This document shows, piece by piece, positions 5,357 through 11,820 of a stretch of 11,820 nt of DNA. How positions within the stretch are numbered: position 1 is the first letter of the stretch; the number at the start of each line of letters is the position of its first letter. Below the pieces are notes generated by a model. It worked only from the letters and a program-made list of their open reading frames with translations, was not told the origin of the DNA and made no database searches. Origin of the DNA: Candidatus Cloacimonadota bacterium (GTDB lineage Bacteria > Cloacimonadota > Cloacimonadia > Cloacimonadales > TCS61); assembly GCA_030628755.1 (NCBI GenBank), contig DAOVQH010000042.1, positions 1 through 11,820 of the forward strand, written 5' to 3'. Made by a program: the position numbers and the translations under genes.

Positions 5357-8300
5357 ATGAGAGAAATAAATAAATTCTGGATTGGTATCGATGTTGGCTC
5401 AGTTACAATTAAGATTATCTATCTTTTCCCTGATAATAAGATTTCTATAAAAAAATATGTAAGACATTATGGTGAGCCGATTTCATTAATTTTAAATTTG
5501 CTTGAGGAGATTCCGACTGATGAGATTCAAGGTATATCAGTTACGGGTTCAGGTGGAAGGTTTCTATCAGAACTTTTGAATATAAACTATATTAATGAGA
5601 TTGTTGCTCAGGCAAAGGCAAATGCTGTTTTATATCAATACATTAGAACCGTGATTGAGATTGGTGGTGAAGATGCAAAGTTAATTAATCTTAAAGATAG
5701 TAAAGAGGGTCTTATTGAGGATTTTGCTACAAATACATTATGTGCTGCTGGAACCGGTTCATTTCTTGACCAGCAGGCATCGAGACTGGGGATAAACATA
5801 TCTGATTTTGGGAAATTTGCACTTAAATCAAAAAATCCTCCTCGTATTGCAGGAAGATGCACTGTTTTTGCCAAGACAGATATGATCCACCTTCAGCAAA
5901 GGGCAACTCCTACTCATGATATTATAGCAGGATTATGTAATGCCCTGGCAATGAGTTTTAAAAGTACAATCTGTAAAGGGAAGAAATTCTTGAAACCAAT
6001 TGCTTTTGAAGGAGGAGTAGCAGCAAATCAGGGAATGGTCAGGGCATTTGAGGATATACTTGGTCTGGAGAGAGGGGAGTTAATTATTCCAGAACATTTT
6101 GCCTGCTTAGGTGCAATTGGAGCAGCAATCGTTGGTAAAAGCATAGGAAAGAAAAGAGATTCATTTGATTTTATGAAATTGCAGGAACAATATACATCTA
6201 TGATGAACAAGGAAAAATCATCTTCCAGACTTTCTCCTTTGAAACTAAAGAACAAAAAATTTGTGGAAGAGAAGGTTCACACCGTTAGAAGTCATCATCA
6301 ATTTCAAGATACACCCCCATCATATCTTACTTCTAACGGAATTCATCCATCTCATGAATTAATTGATACCTATTTAGGGGTGGATGTTGGTTCACTCTCC
6401 ACAGATTTAGTTCTTATTGACGATAATAACAATGTCCTTGCTAAAAGGTATCTTCCCACTGCTGGAAAGCCAATCAAGGCAGTATGTCGCGGTCTTGAAG
6501 AAATAGAGAAAGAGATTGGTGATAAAGTCAGGATCAAGGGTGTGAGCACAACCGGTTCAGGAAGGTATCTTATCGGTGCATTTATTGGTGCTGATATTAT
6601 TAAAAACGAGATAACCTCTCAAGCAAGAGCAGCGATAGATATCAATAAAAATGTGGATACAATCTTTGAAATTGGTGGGCAGGATTCAAAATATATCAGC
6701 ATAAAAGATAGAATTGTGGTTGATTTTGAAATGAACAAAGTTTGTGCTGCTGGAACAGGTTCATTCCTGGAAGAACAGGCTGAAAGATTAAATGTTAAGA
6801 TCGAAGAGGAGTTTGGTAATTCCGCTTTAAATGCTCCGAGTCCTGTTTCTCTTGGTGAAAGATGCACTGTTTTTATTGCATCGGATTTAGTTCATCATCA
6901 GTCAAGAGGAGAAAAAACTAAAAATTTGATAGGAGGATTATGTTATTCGATTGTGCATAATTATCTCAATCGGGTGGTTGTTAAAAAGAAGATTGGTAAG
7001 AATATATTCTTTCAAGGTGGAGTTGCATTTAATAAAGGAGTTGTAGCTGCTTTTGAAAATATTTTAGGACAAAAGATAACTGTTCCGCCACATCCTGAAA
7101 TGACAGGAGCAATCGGATGTGCAAAAATTGTTAAAGAATTGAAGCCGGGGAAAACTAAATTTAAGGGATTCAGTTTGTGGAAAAGAACCTATAAGGTGAG
7201 TTCATTTGAATGTAAAGATTGTCCAAATCACTGCCAGATTAATAAAGTAGAATTGGAGAAAAATCTTCCTTTATTTTTCGGTTCAAGATGTGAGAAGTAT
7301 GATATTGAGAAAAAGAAGCCATTAAGAGATATTCCTGATTTATTTTCTGAAAGAGAAAAAATTCTCCTCGATACCTGCTCGATAGCTGACAACAAACAAT
7401 TATCAACCGGTTTAAGAATAGGTATTCCCAGAACTCTTCCATTTTTCTTTGATTTTTATCCATTCTGGAAAGCTTTTTTTTATGAACTTGGTTTAGAGGT
7501 AATTATATCTTCTCCAACTAATAAAAAGATCATTCAACAGGGAACAGAAAATGTTGTTGGAGAAACCTGTTTTCCAATAAAAGTAGCTCATGGACATATC
7601 CTTGATTTGATTGAAAAGAAAGTTGATTATATTTTCCTTCCCAGTATTGTCGAAGTAGGCTCAGATGAAAAAAATACAGGTCTTTGCTGTCCTTATGTTC
7701 AAACCATACCATATCTTGCTCAATGTTCAATTGATTTTAAGAATATAAAAATCATTAAACCAATGGTTTATTTAAGCAGGGGGAAAAAGTATCTTGATAA
7801 AATTCTAATACAGATAGGGAAAGAATTTAATATCAATCACAAAAGGATAAAAAAGGCAATAGACACTGCCCATAAAACTCAAGTGAAATTTATTCAAACA
7901 ATTCAAAAAAGGGGGGAAGATGTTCTTGATTCTCTCAATGAAAAGGCAATTGTTATTGTGTCCCGTTCCTATAATGGATATGACCAGGGAATCAATTTTG
8001 ATATTCCTCTTAAATTGAAAAACCTTAATATATTAGCCATTCCTATAGATTATCTTCCGTTGGATGATGTGGATATTTCAGAAGATTGGCCTAATATGTA
8101 CTGGGGATATGGACAGAAGATATTGAAAGCAGCAAGAATCATTAAGGAAAATAAAAATCTCAATGCTCTATATCTTACCAACTTTGGCTGTGGACCCGAT
8201 TCATTTATTGCCAGTTATTTTTCAAAAGAGATGAAAGGAAAACCTTATCTTGAGATTCAAGTTGATGAACATTCCGCTGATGTGGGAATTATTACCAGGT

Positions 8301-9610
8301 GTGAAGCATTTTTGGATAGCCTTCAAAAAAACAGGGAAAAGAATTTAACTAAAAAGAAAATCTCTATTCCTATTAGAAAAACAGATGACTTTAGAAATAG
8401 AACTCTTTATATTCCCTATATGTCAGAGCATGTACAAATTTTAGCTGCTGCTTTCAAAGCAAAGGGAATAGATGCCATGGTTATTCCTCCTTCAGATGAG
8501 GAAACCTTATACTGGGGAAGGAAATATACTCTGGGAAGGGAATGTTATCCCTGTATTATAACAACCGGTGATATGATAAAAGTAATAAAAAACAAGGAAT
8601 TTAATCGTAAAACTTCTGCATTTTTTATGCCCTCCGGATGTGGTCCTTGCAGGTTTGGACAATATAATGTATTTCAGAAGATGGTTCTAAATGAACTTGG
8701 TTTCGATGATATTCCTATTTATTGTCCAAATCAGAATGAAAAATTTTATGATGAATTAGCCAGAACTTCCGGAAAGAACTTTTCCAGGCTCGCCTGGCGA
8801 GGGATTGTAGCTGTAGATGTAATGGAAAAAATGTTAAGAAAAATAAGACCTTATGAAATAAATAAAGGAGAAACTGAAAGAGTATTTAAAGATTATTTAG
8901 AGAAATTATATTCTGCAATAACGAAAGAAGAAAATATTAATAGTATTATAAAAGAAGCAAAAAAATCATTTGAAAAAATTGAAATAGATGAAAATAGGAA
9001 ACTTCCGATAATTGGAATCGTAGGAGAAATATTTATCAGAAATCATTCATTCTCCAATAATAATCTAATAAAAACCCTGGAGGAATTAGGAGCAGAGGTA
9101 AAACTTCCTCCTTCATCAGAATGGCTTCTCTATCAGAGTTTCCTGACAAAAAGAGGAACCTGGCAGAAAAAGGAATATCTAAATTATATAAAGAATTTCA
9201 TACGAGATGCAATTCAAAGATTTGATTGTCATAAATCGGAAAAAATATTAAAAGGTTTTCTTTTAGATTATCATGAACCTGAGACCGCAGAAATATTAAA
9301 ATACAGCAGTCCATATCTTTCACCTTTGTTTGAGGGAGAAGCAATATTGAGTGTTGGTAAAGCAATAGACTTCTATCTTAAAGGTGTTTCAGGTATTGTG
9401 GCAGTTATGCCCTTTACCTGCATGCCCGGAACAATTGCTTCATCTATTTTAAACCGTGTAAAAAATGATTACGGAGATGTTCCTCTTTTGAATATTGTCT
9501 ATGATGGGATGGAAGAAACTAATATCAGAACTCGTTTGGAAGCTTTTACATATCAAGCAAAACAGTATGGAAAACAAAGTGCCAATATCCAGGACAAAGA
9601 AGAGAATTGA
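5357..9610 (+). CDS. Giant acyl-CoA dehydratase activase: two BcrAD/BadFG ATPase domains plus DUF2229/dehydratase-like part
   Basis: This 1417-residue protein is of the CoA-substrate-specific enzyme activase type (COG1924 twice, then COG3580/COG3581-like). Such proteins couple ATP hydrolysis to very low-potential electron transfer, as for 2-hydroxyacyl-CoA dehydratases. Domain 1 (about 8-265) has IGIDVGSVTIK, GGEDAK, CAAGTGSF (C129), GRCTVFAKTD (C168) and FEGGVAANQG. Domain 2 (about 339-600) repeats the pattern with GVDVGSLSTD, GGQDSK, CAAGTGSF (C463), ERCTVFIASD (C503) and FQGGVAFNKG. In the known activases these two cysteines bind a [4Fe-4S] cluster at a dimer interface, so one chain may form its own pseudo-dimer. 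A cysteine cluster (C619, C622, C626, C645) and DUF2229 (GIPRTLPFFFDFYPFW, then GETCFPIKVAHGH) follow. The C-terminal half has NFGCGPDSF, ECYPCIITTGD, SGCGPCRFGQYN and PFTCMPGT. I chose ATG 5357, after GGGAA at 5345-5349, over GTG 5321 because the latter lies in the amrS remnant. The specific substrate is unknown. Confidence 0.88.
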   Translation: MREINKFWIGIDVGSVTIKIIYLFPDNKISIKKYVRHYGEPISLILNLLEEIPTDEIQGISVTGSGGRFLSELLNINYINEIVAQAKANAVLYQYIRTVIEIGGEDAKLINLKDSKEGLIEDFATNTLCAAGTGSFLDQQASRLGINISDFGKFALKSKNPPRIAGRCTVFAKTDMIHLQQRATPTHDIIAGLCNALAMSFKSTICKGKKFLKPIAFEGGVAANQGMVRAFEDILGLERGELIIPEHFACLGAIGAAIVGKSIGKKRDSFDFMKLQEQYTSMMNKEKSSSRLSPLKLKNKKFVEEKVHTVRSHHQFQDTPPSYLTSNGIHPSHELIDTYLGVDVGSLSTDLVLIDDNNNVLAKRYLPTAGKPIKAVCRGLEEIEKEIGDKVRIKGVSTTGSGRYLIGAFIGADIIKNEITSQARAAIDINKNVDTIFEIGGQDSKYISIKDRIVVDFEMNKVCAAGTGSFLEEQAERLNVKIEEEFGNSALNAPSPVSLGERCTVFIASDLVHHQSRGEKTKNLIGGLCYSIVHNYLNRVVVKKKIGKNIFFQGGVAFNKGVVAAFENILGQKITVPPHPEMTGAIGCAKIVKELKPGKTKFKGFSLWKRTYKVSSFECKDCPNHCQINKVELEKNLPLFFGSRCEKYDIEKKKPLRDIPDLFSEREKILLDTCSIADNKQLSTGLRIGIPRTLPFFFDFYPFWKAFFYELGLEVIISSPTNKKIIQQGTENVVGETCFPIKVAHGHILDLIEKKVDYIFLPSIVEVGSDEKNTGLCCPYVQTIPYLAQCSIDFKNIKIIKPMVYLSRGKKYLDKILIQIGKEFNINHKRIKKAIDTAHKTQVKFIQTIQKRGEDVLDSLNEKAIVIVSRSYNGYDQGINFDIPLKLKNLNILAIPIDYLPLDDVDISEDWPNMYWGYGQKILKAARIIKENKNLNALYLTNFGCGPDSFIASYFSKEMKGKPYLEIQVDEHSADVGIITRCEAFLDSLQKNREKNLTKKKISIPIRKTDDFRNRTLYIPYMSEHVQILAAAFKAKGIDAMVIPPSDEETLYWGRKYTLGRECYPCIITTGDMIKVIKNKEFNRKTSAFFMPSGCGPCRFGQYNVFQKMVLNELGFDDIPIYCPNQNEKFYDELARTSGKNFSRLAWRGIVAVDVMEKMLRKIRPYEINKGETERVFKDYLEKLYSAITKEENINSIIKEAKKSFEKIEIDENRKLPIIGIVGEIFIRNHSFSNNNLIKTLEELGAEVKLPPSSEWLLYQSFLTKRGTWQKKEYLNYIKNFIRDAIQRFDCHKSEKILKGFLLDYHEPETAEILKYSSPYLSPLFEGEAILSVGKAIDFYLKGVSGIVAVMPFTCMPGTIASSILNRVKNDYGDVPLLNIVYDGMEETNIRTRLEAFTYQAKQYGKQSANIQDKEEN
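6282..6339. repeat. 11-bp inverted repeat in the activase interdomain linker
   Basis: CCGTTAGAAGT (6282-6292) and ACTTCTAACGG (6329-6339) are exact reverse complements 36 nt apart. They lie in frame in the variable linker between the two ATPase domains (about residues 309-328). The linker has no conserved motif, so this may be a tolerated in-frame palindromic insertion like the one in the EndoQ gene. Confidence 0.55.
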
Positions 9611-9629
9611 ATAAAAGGAGATAGAAATT

Positions 9630-9989
9630 ATGCAAAAAATCATTGCTATTTGTGGACTTATTTGCAATGATTGTCCAGCATTTATTGCCACTCAGAAAAA
9701 TGATGATAAAGAGAAGAAAAGGATTGCTGAACTCTGGTCAACAGACAAGAAAATACTTAAACCAGAAGATATCACCTGTTATGGATGCCTTGATGAAAAG
9801 AAAACTCAAACTAAGTTTTGTAACATTTGTAATGTAAGGCACTGTGGTCTTGAAATGGATGTTATAAACTGTGCTTATTGTAATAGCTATCCCTGTGAAA
9901 AACTTGAAAAACTCTGGGAGCATATTCAATCACCGGAAGCTAAAGCGACTCTTGAGAGAATACGCCAAATGGAGAAATCTGGTAATTGA
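9630..9989 (+). CDS. Cysteine-rich DUF3795 family protein
   Basis: This 119-residue protein has eleven cysteines: C8, C12, C15, C50, C53, C64, C67, C72, C81, C84 and C89. The opening IAICGLICNDCPAF and the series of CxxC pairs are typical of the DUF3795 family. The spacing suggests several zinc or iron-sulfur sites, but the function of the family is not established. No signal peptide or membrane segment is seen. The start ATG at 9630 follows AGGAG at 9616-9620 by 9 nt. It begins 19 nt after the activase stop, so the two are probably one transcript and the protein may serve the same redox pathway. A hairpin region separates it from the next gene. Confidence 0.85.
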   Translation: MQKIIAICGLICNDCPAFIATQKNDDKEKKRIAELWSTDKKILKPEDITCYGCLDEKKTQTKFCNICNVRHCGLEMDVINCAYCNSYPCEKLEKLWEHIQSPEAKATLERIRQMEKSGN

Positions 9990-9995
9990 ATTTTA

Positions 9996-10056
9996 AACTT
10001 TTCCGAAACTTATCCGGCAGATGCTGGAATTTTCTTCGTAAGAAGTTTCGGAGAGT
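9996..10056 (+). repeat. Branched hairpin between DUF3795 and amrS
   Basis: The outer stem CCGAAACTT (10003-10011) pairs with AAGTTTCGG (10043-10051) and can be extended outward with one bulge. It encloses the small hairpin TCCGGCAGATGCTGGA (10013-10028), a degenerate form of the element at 3709 and 11365, and a short TCTT/AAGA stem. No T-run follows, so it is more likely a dispersed repeat or mRNA-processing structure than a simple terminator. Confidence 0.55.
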
Positions 10057-10080
10057 TCTACAGAATTCTCATAATAATTG

Positions 10081-10086
10081 TATAAT
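10081..10086 (+). promoter_or_regulatory. Possible -10 box for the radical SAM gene
   Basis: TATAAT matches the sigma-70 -10 consensus exactly and lies 25 nt before the ATG at 10111, leaving room for a short leader with its GGAG site. No good -35 hexamer is seen 16-18 nt upstream. In AT-rich DNA a chance match is possible. Confidence 0.3.
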
Positions 10087-10110
10087 GGCAACTTTTTCAA
10101 TGGAGTTAAA

Positions 10111-11313
10111 ATGCAGATATTAAAAAAAGTTTTTACTCCTTATACTTTAGTCTTATTAACATTGATTATAGTTATAATCGCAGTATGTTTATGGCAAGGT
10201 GACCTTAATAATTTAAGACTACAGAGTAAAATGTCCAATATACACTTAGTTCAAGGAGAAGATATGAATGAACCTGTAACCGGTGCAAAACCAAAAGACT
10301 TTCTCAGAGAAGCAATGTTCTATAAAAAATTAGAAAAGGACAAAAAAATAGAATGTCAGCTATGCTTCAGGAAGTGTATTATTCCTGAAGGGAAAAGAGG
10401 TGTCTGTAGAAATAGAGAAAATCAGGATGGGGTCTTATATAACATAGTTTACGCAAAGCCTTCTGCTGTTCATATAGACCCCATTGAAAAGGAACCGCAG
10501 CTTCACATGCTTCCAGGCACAGACATTTTATGCCTGGGAACAGCAGGATGCAATTTCCAATGTAAACATTGCCAGAATTGGCATCTATCACAGAGGTCTA
10601 TTGAGGAAATGGGTTATTATAATTTACCCCCTGAAGAAGTTGTAGAGATTGCGTTAGAGAAAAAGATTCCTACTATTTCTTTTACTTATAACGATCCAAT
10701 TTCGTTCTATGAATACGTTTATGATATAGCAAAACTTGCACAAGCAGAGGGTATAAAAATCCTCTGGCATTCCAATGGTTCAATTAATCCTGAACCCTTA
10801 AAGGAGCTTTTAAAATATACTGATGCAGTTACAATCGATTTAAAGGGATTTACTGAAAAATTTTACAAAGAAGCTTCCAATGCAGAATTAGAACCTGTGC
10901 TTACAACTTTAAAGGCTATCAAAGCAGAAGGAATCTGGCTGGAGATTGTCAACCTGGTAATTCCCACCATGAATGATGACCCAAAAGATATTAAACGGAT
11001 GTGTGAATGGATAAAAGAAAATCTGGGTGCTGATACACCTCTGCATTTCTCCAGGTTCTCACCTGCTTACAGAATGACACATCTTCCATCCACCCCCATA
11101 AAAACCCTGGAAAAAGCCTATAACACTGCTAAAGAAGTGGGGTTAGAATATGTAACGGTCGGCAATGTTCCCGGACACAAATATAATTCAACCTTCTGTC
11201 CGCAGTGCGGTAAATGCCTGATTAAGCGGGTTCATTTTCAGGTGTTGGATAACAATATTATAGATGGAAAATGTAAATTTTGCGGATATGAGATCCCCGG
11301 GATTTGGGAATGA
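10111..11313 (+). CDS. amrS: AmmeMemoRadiSam system radical SAM protein, membrane-anchored form
   Basis: This 400-residue radical SAM protein is of the AmmeMemoRadiSam family. The cluster motif CNFQCKHC (C147, C151, C154) is followed by NWHLSQ, which is typical of the family. An N-terminal cysteine set, CQLCFRKC with C99 (82-99), and a C-terminal zinc ribbon (CPQC 363-366, CKFCG 388-392) frame the core. Residues 7-27 form a strongly hydrophobic segment preceded by lysines, so the long form looks membrane-anchored. The ATG at 10111 follows GGAG at 10102-10105. A second in-frame ATG at 10264 follows AAGGAG (10253-10258) by 5 nt and would give a soluble 349-residue protein that starts where many relatives start. 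The usual partners, Memo-like and AMMECR1-like proteins, are absent from the window. The reaction is not established to my knowledge. A fragment of a paralogue lies at 5258-5349. Confidence 0.85.
   Translation: MQILKKVFTPYTLVLLTLIIVIIAVCLWQGDLNNLRLQSKMSNIHLVQGEDMNEPVTGAKPKDFLREAMFYKKLEKDKKIECQLCFRKCIIPEGKRGVCRNRENQDGVLYNIVYAKPSAVHIDPIEKEPQLHMLPGTDILCLGTAGCNFQCKHCQNWHLSQRSIEEMGYYNLPPEEVVEIALEKKIPTISFTYNDPISFYEYVYDIAKLAQAEGIKILWHSNGSINPEPLKELLKYTDAVTIDLKGFTEKFYKEASNAELEPVLTTLKAIKAEGIWLEIVNLVIPTMNDDPKDIKRMCEWIKENLGADTPLHFSRFSPAYRMTHLPSTPIKTLEKAYNTAKEVGLEYVTVGNVPGHKYNSTFCPQCGKCLIKRVHFQVLDNNIIDGKCKFCGYEIPGIWE
10254..10266 (+). promoter_or_regulatory. Internal ribosome binding site and second start of amrS
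   Basis: AGGAG at 10254-10258 (AAGGAG from 10253) is 5 nt before the in-frame ATG at 10264. This is a stronger and better-spaced site than that of the upstream ATG. Starting here removes the membrane segment and leaves a protein beginning MNEPVTGAK that keeps all cysteine motifs. Confidence 0.5.
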
Positions 11314-11364
11314 GATATAATATTTTGAAGTCATTAAAAGACAATGTTTAGCTCACCTGTCTTC

Positions 11365-11380
11365 TCCGGCAGTTGCCGGA
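11365..11380 (+). repeat. TCCGGCAGTTGCCGGA hairpin, downstream copy
   Basis: This is an exact copy of the 16-nt core at 3709-3724, about 7.7 kb away. Flanking TGTC and GACA can extend the stem outward past a 3-nt internal loop. The flanks differ from the first copy, which suggests that the short core is the repeated unit. Confidence 0.6.
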
Positions 11381-11578
11381 TACGACAAGGCAGGCGGATT
11401 GACACAGATCGGCACGGATAAATAATTTAATTATGAACTAATTTAACAATCAAAATGTGAATAGAGATAAAAAATTTGTCAATAATGTCAAAATTGACTT
11501 CCTCAAAGTATTAAGAATTATTGTTTTTTTTAGTTATCTTTAATATTCTTAGTTCTCATTCGCCTGCCCTGTAAGGAG

Positions 11579-11654
11579 GTTTACCCTGTGAAATGCGAAG
11601 CATTATTTCATAGGGAACGACCCCCGTCCCGAAAGCATTCGGGACGGGGTAAAC
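11579..11654 (+). repeat. Two GC-rich hairpins framed by GTTTACCC/GGGTAAAC
   Basis: The first hairpin is CCCTGTGAAATGC (11584-11596) against GCATTATTTCATAGGG (11600-11615), with a small bulge. The second is the perfect 12-bp stem CCCCGTCCCGAA (11622-11633) and TTCGGGACGGGG (11638-11649) with loop AGCA. The outer GTTTACCC (11579-11586) can pair with GGGTAAAC (11647-11654), competing with a few bases of the inner stems. The first hairpin is related to the one at 4521-4562. Confidence 0.6.
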
Positions 11655-11721
11655 TGTATCGGAGTGTCCTTATTGGTTAAATAGTCTCATAAAAAATCAA
11701 TATAAAAAGTGTTTAATTTTC

Positions 11722-11727
11722 TTGACA
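11722..11727 (+). promoter_or_regulatory. Possible -35 box before the ATPase gene
   Basis: TTGACA is an exact sigma-70 -35 hexamer 61 nt before the GTG start. No good -10 box is found at normal spacing, because that position is occupied by the tandem palindromic repeat at 11733-11768. If this is a promoter, the repeat would overlie it. Confidence 0.35.
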
Positions 11728-11732
11728 GAAAA

Positions 11733-11768
11733 AGACTACTTTAAAGTAGTCTACTTTAGAGTAGACTA
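11733..11768. promoter_or_regulatory. Tandem palindromic operator-like repeat
   Basis: AGACTACTTTAAAGTAGTCT (11733-11752) is a perfect 20-nt palindrome. It overlaps a second one, TAGTCTACT-TTAG-AGTAGACTA (11747-11768). Seen as direct repeats, two 15-nt units (11736-11750 and 11751-11765) match at 13 of 15 positions. They lie between a TTGACA and the ATPase start, where a repressor or the gene's own product could bind. The repeat could instead be a DNA target or replication-type iteron. Confidence 0.6.
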
Positions 11769-11787
11769 ATTATTGAAAGGATAAAAA

Positions 11788-11820
11788 GTGAAATTTATAA
11801 ATAGAGAAAGAGAGTTAAGA
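11788..11820 (+). CDS. 5' end of a probable archaeal-type/DUF234 AAA ATPase, cut by the window edge
   Basis: Eleven codons from GTG 11788 read (M)KFINRERELR, which resembles the N-terminus of the large family of archaeal-type ATPases (often with a DUF234 tail), whose members commonly begin M-K-F-I-N-R-E-x-E-L. GAAAGG (11775-11780) sits 7 nt before the start as a ribosome binding site. The family's cellular role is poorly known. The Walker motifs lie beyond the window, so the identification rests on the N-terminal pattern alone. Confidence 0.55.
   Translation, partial: MKFINRERELR

Larger units (their letters stand above)
11314..11787. other. Gene-free region with several hairpins
   Basis: No coding sequence can be supported here. 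The region is very AT-rich except for GC-rich islands at 11356-11416, 11560-11575 and 11579-11654, which are listed separately. GGCAGGCG (11389-11396) and CGCCTGCC (11561-11568) are exact reverse complements 164 nt apart, and the AT-rich stretch between them holds only a weak GTCAAT/ATTGAC inverted repeat (11478-11498). Three tandem 10-nt units, GGATTGACAC then AGATCGGCAC then GGATA, lie at 11396-11420. No clear terminator follows the radical SAM gene. Confidence 0.5.

Noticed and set aside
9643..9837. Small plus-strand frame overlapping the DUF3795 gene
   Set aside because: It is the shifted reading of a gene with a strong binding site and clear cysteine pattern.
10078..10110. TTG start of the radical SAM protein
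   Set aside because: It lies on the likely -10 box and has no binding site. The ATG at 10111 has GGAG 5 nt upstream.
11622..11654. Rho-independent terminator for the radical SAM gene
   Set aside because: The stem is strong, but it lies over 300 nt behind the stop codon and is followed by AAACTGTATC rather than a T-run.
1..11820. tRNA or rRNA genes
   Set aside because: No cloverleaf with a T-arm GTTCGA-type motif and no conserved rRNA segment was seen on either strand.

Overview
The window is AT-rich (about one third GC by eye) bacterial DNA with every supported gene on the + strand. An EndoQ-type nuclease fused to a UvrD helicase, a REP-associated transposase inside a field of palindromic repeats, a giant acyl-CoA dehydratase activase, a lone AmmeMemoRadiSam radical SAM protein and many GC-rich hairpins between AT-rich genes would suit an anaerobe of the Cloacimonadota type. 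That assignment is an impression from gene content, not something the sequence proves.

Layout. (1) 137-3376: a 1079-residue protein joining a PHP/EndoQ-like nuclease to a complete superfamily 1A helicase and ending in a sliding-clamp-type motif, QLELF. A 33-nt perfect palindrome lies in frame in its nuclease half. (2) About 3387-4635: a RAYT transposase gene (3877-4416) surrounded by fifteen copies of GTTCCC/GGGAAC, mostly arranged as hairpins, with two near-identical 59-nt direct repeats before the gene and a shrunken third copy after it. (3) 4698-5237: a THEP1-type P-loop NTPase. (4) 5258-5349: a short remnant of the 3' end of a second AmmeMemoRadiSam gene, readable as protein against the intact copy about 6 kb downstream. 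(5) 5357-11313: a probable metabolic cluster made of a 1417-residue double-activase/dehydratase-like protein, a cysteine-rich DUF3795 protein 19 nt behind it, and an AmmeMemoRadiSam radical SAM protein with an N-terminal membrane segment and a second, well-placed internal start. (6) 11314-11787: about 470 bp without a gene, holding several hairpins and a tandem 15-bp palindromic repeat directly before (7) 11788-11820, the first 11 codons of what looks like an archaeal-type/DUF234 ATPase.

How the genes may work together. EndoQ cleavage at deaminated bases followed by unwinding and clamp recruitment would make gene 1 a single-chain repair initiator. The activase, DUF3795 protein and radical SAM protein share cysteine-rich, iron-sulfur-type chemistry suited to low-potential redox work in an anaerobe, but no substrate can be named. 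The remnant before the activase shows that this neighbourhood has been rearranged. The most interesting signals are the clamp-type tail on the EndoQ-helicase fusion, the amrS remnant, the two possible starts of the intact amrS, the palindromic insertion in coding sequence, and the RAYT repeat field.
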